Shown piece after piece: positions 62,831 to 64,000 of a stretch of DNA of 64,000 bases (position 1 is its first letter; each line of letters begins with the position of its first letter). The notes beneath the pieces were generated by a model. It ran no database searches and was not told the DNA's origin. It was given only the letters and a program-made list of their open reading frames with translations. This stretch comes from Crossaster papposus (taxonomy: Eukaryota > Echinodermata > Asteroidea > Velatida > Solasteridae). The position numbers and the translations under genes are program-made. The DNA lies in assembly GCA_037893245.1 (NCBI GenBank), contig JBAIAA010000787.1, positions 124,001 through 188,000 on the forward strand, in the 5' to 3' direction.

Positions 62831-63784
62831 ACAATATTCTTCATATGAAAACCCGTGGTGACTTATAATCAACGAGGTCAATATTTTATTGGGATTTTGG
62901 CAGCCGACTGGGCTAATTATGTTACACAAAAAACTGTATCCGCCCAAAACAGGCGAAACAATTTAGTTTTTTTCTCAGATTAAATTGAAAAATAATTTTG
63001 CCAGCATACTCTTCGCCTGGTGCAGCACATGGAGACTGAAACAAATATGTGTACTCTTCAAGTTAGATGATTAAAAATACATGTAGCTTTTCCTATTGGC
63101 CAAAGGTTTGCTTTGGTTAATAACGCCGTTTGCCTAAAGATCTACAAAGGAAACTCATTAATTGTGGTTGTTCTTGAAAGGGACTCCAACATTTGACTTA
63201 AATGAGAAACCATCCAATTTTGTTGAGGTGTTTGCTCGTTTGTATTAGTTTGTTTAATCTGTTTTTTTTGTTTCTTTTGACTCAGTAGTTAAAAGGGAAT
63301 AATTTTCAAACATACAAAAACAAAACTACTAAATTATTATATAATACCTTACTGGACTGTTGATGAAAGTCTAAAGCATCCTGTCAACTTATGGCACCTG
63401 GTGTGCCGTCAAAAAAAGATAAATATAAATAAACTGGTGTGTGTAGCACCCACTCGTAACGAAGAGCCCACCAACCGACAAACAGCATTTTTTCGGCGAC
63501 TTGGTCAGGCTTGACAAACATGAGGCAATTGTTTCCGATATTTTATGGCCCGAGCTAAAAAAAGTTTACTGATAATCTTTTTTTATAGAAATAAAAAATT
63601 CAACATTTAGAAGAATTGACCACTGGAGCCGAATATTGACTCCTTGGTACAGAGTCCCAGAGGAGCCAATCCAAACACTACTGTTTCACCTCTGCCTATT
63701 CAACTGTCTAACAAATAACAATTATCTATGGCAGAATTACCGGCAATACTGCGAACAAACACTTTTCGGCACAAGTAAGTGCCC
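62831..63784 (+). repeat. Tandem segmental duplication, unit B
   Basis: This is the uninterrupted copy, about 954 bp, starting 6 bp after the end of unit A. Small indels relative to A include two TACATGTA-type differences. Confidence 0.9.
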
Positions 63785-64000
63785 AACCGCTAACAATGCA
63801 CAAACACTCACATACACAAAAACACCGTCAAAATAAAGGCATAGTTGTATCTTAATTAAATCGCAGACCCCGCAGTGGGGCGAAGGGAGGAGGGGACCGC
63901 GCGAAACGGCAATTGTAACAAGACCATATTGATTATTAGTGGTGGAACAGCCCCAACACAATTACCTCCATCAGGACCATGTCATGGAAGGGTTATTAGT

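Overview
The window is animal nuclear DNA: AT-rich, intron-rich and packed with short transposable elements. Three conserved protein genes, all on the minus strand, can be assembled exon by exon with matching phases. They are GPATCH11 (positions 9511 down to 2420, 7 exons, about 279 aa), FKBP3/FKBP25 (26324 down to 12939, 7 exons, about 221 aa) and a nuclear-receptor-type transcription factor (46334 or 57093 down to 31344, 8 exons per isoform, about 715 aa). Gene content, the BEL/Pao retroelement, tRNA-derived SINEs and many TACATGTA and TACCGGTA palindromes suggest a marine invertebrate deuterostome, perhaps an echinoderm. That placement is inference, not proof.

Layout: 1-2419 is a repeat-bearing flank. 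2420-9511 is GPATCH11, with MITEs and a SINE in its introns. 9512-12938 is an intergenic stretch of MITEs. 12939-26324 is FKBP3; its intron 5 holds a decayed BEL/Pao retroelement (about 14640-18671, minus strand) set between inverted copies of a repeat of about 150 bp (14187-14342 and 19157-19332). 26325-31343 is intergenic. 31344-57093 is the nuclear receptor gene, with large repeat-filled introns and two candidate first exons of identical phase. 57094-64000 is upstream flank ending in a tandem duplication of about 1 kb.

At least five families of short inverted-repeat elements recur, with roughly 30 copies in 64 kb. Family 1 is bounded by TTAA and starts TTAACCAGTTCGCGCCGG (8 copies). Family 2 has AAAGGTAGGATACACCAT ends (11 copies). 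Family 3 starts ATGTGACCTGTCACCAC (4 copies). Family 4 folds back around GGAGGAATATTATCGC (3 copies). Family 5 has TACAACACCTGAATAAATC ends (3 copies).

Two observations stand out. First, comparing repeat paralogues inside the window shows recurrent 6-bp insertions that turn a TA into TACATGTA or TACCGGTA. This is what excision footprints of TA-targeting (Tc1/mariner-type) transposons would look like. Second, the nuclear receptor has a canonical zinc scaffold but an unusual P-box (CEGCKC), a 420-codon exon after the zinc fingers, and a C-terminus in which I cannot recognise a ligand-binding domain.
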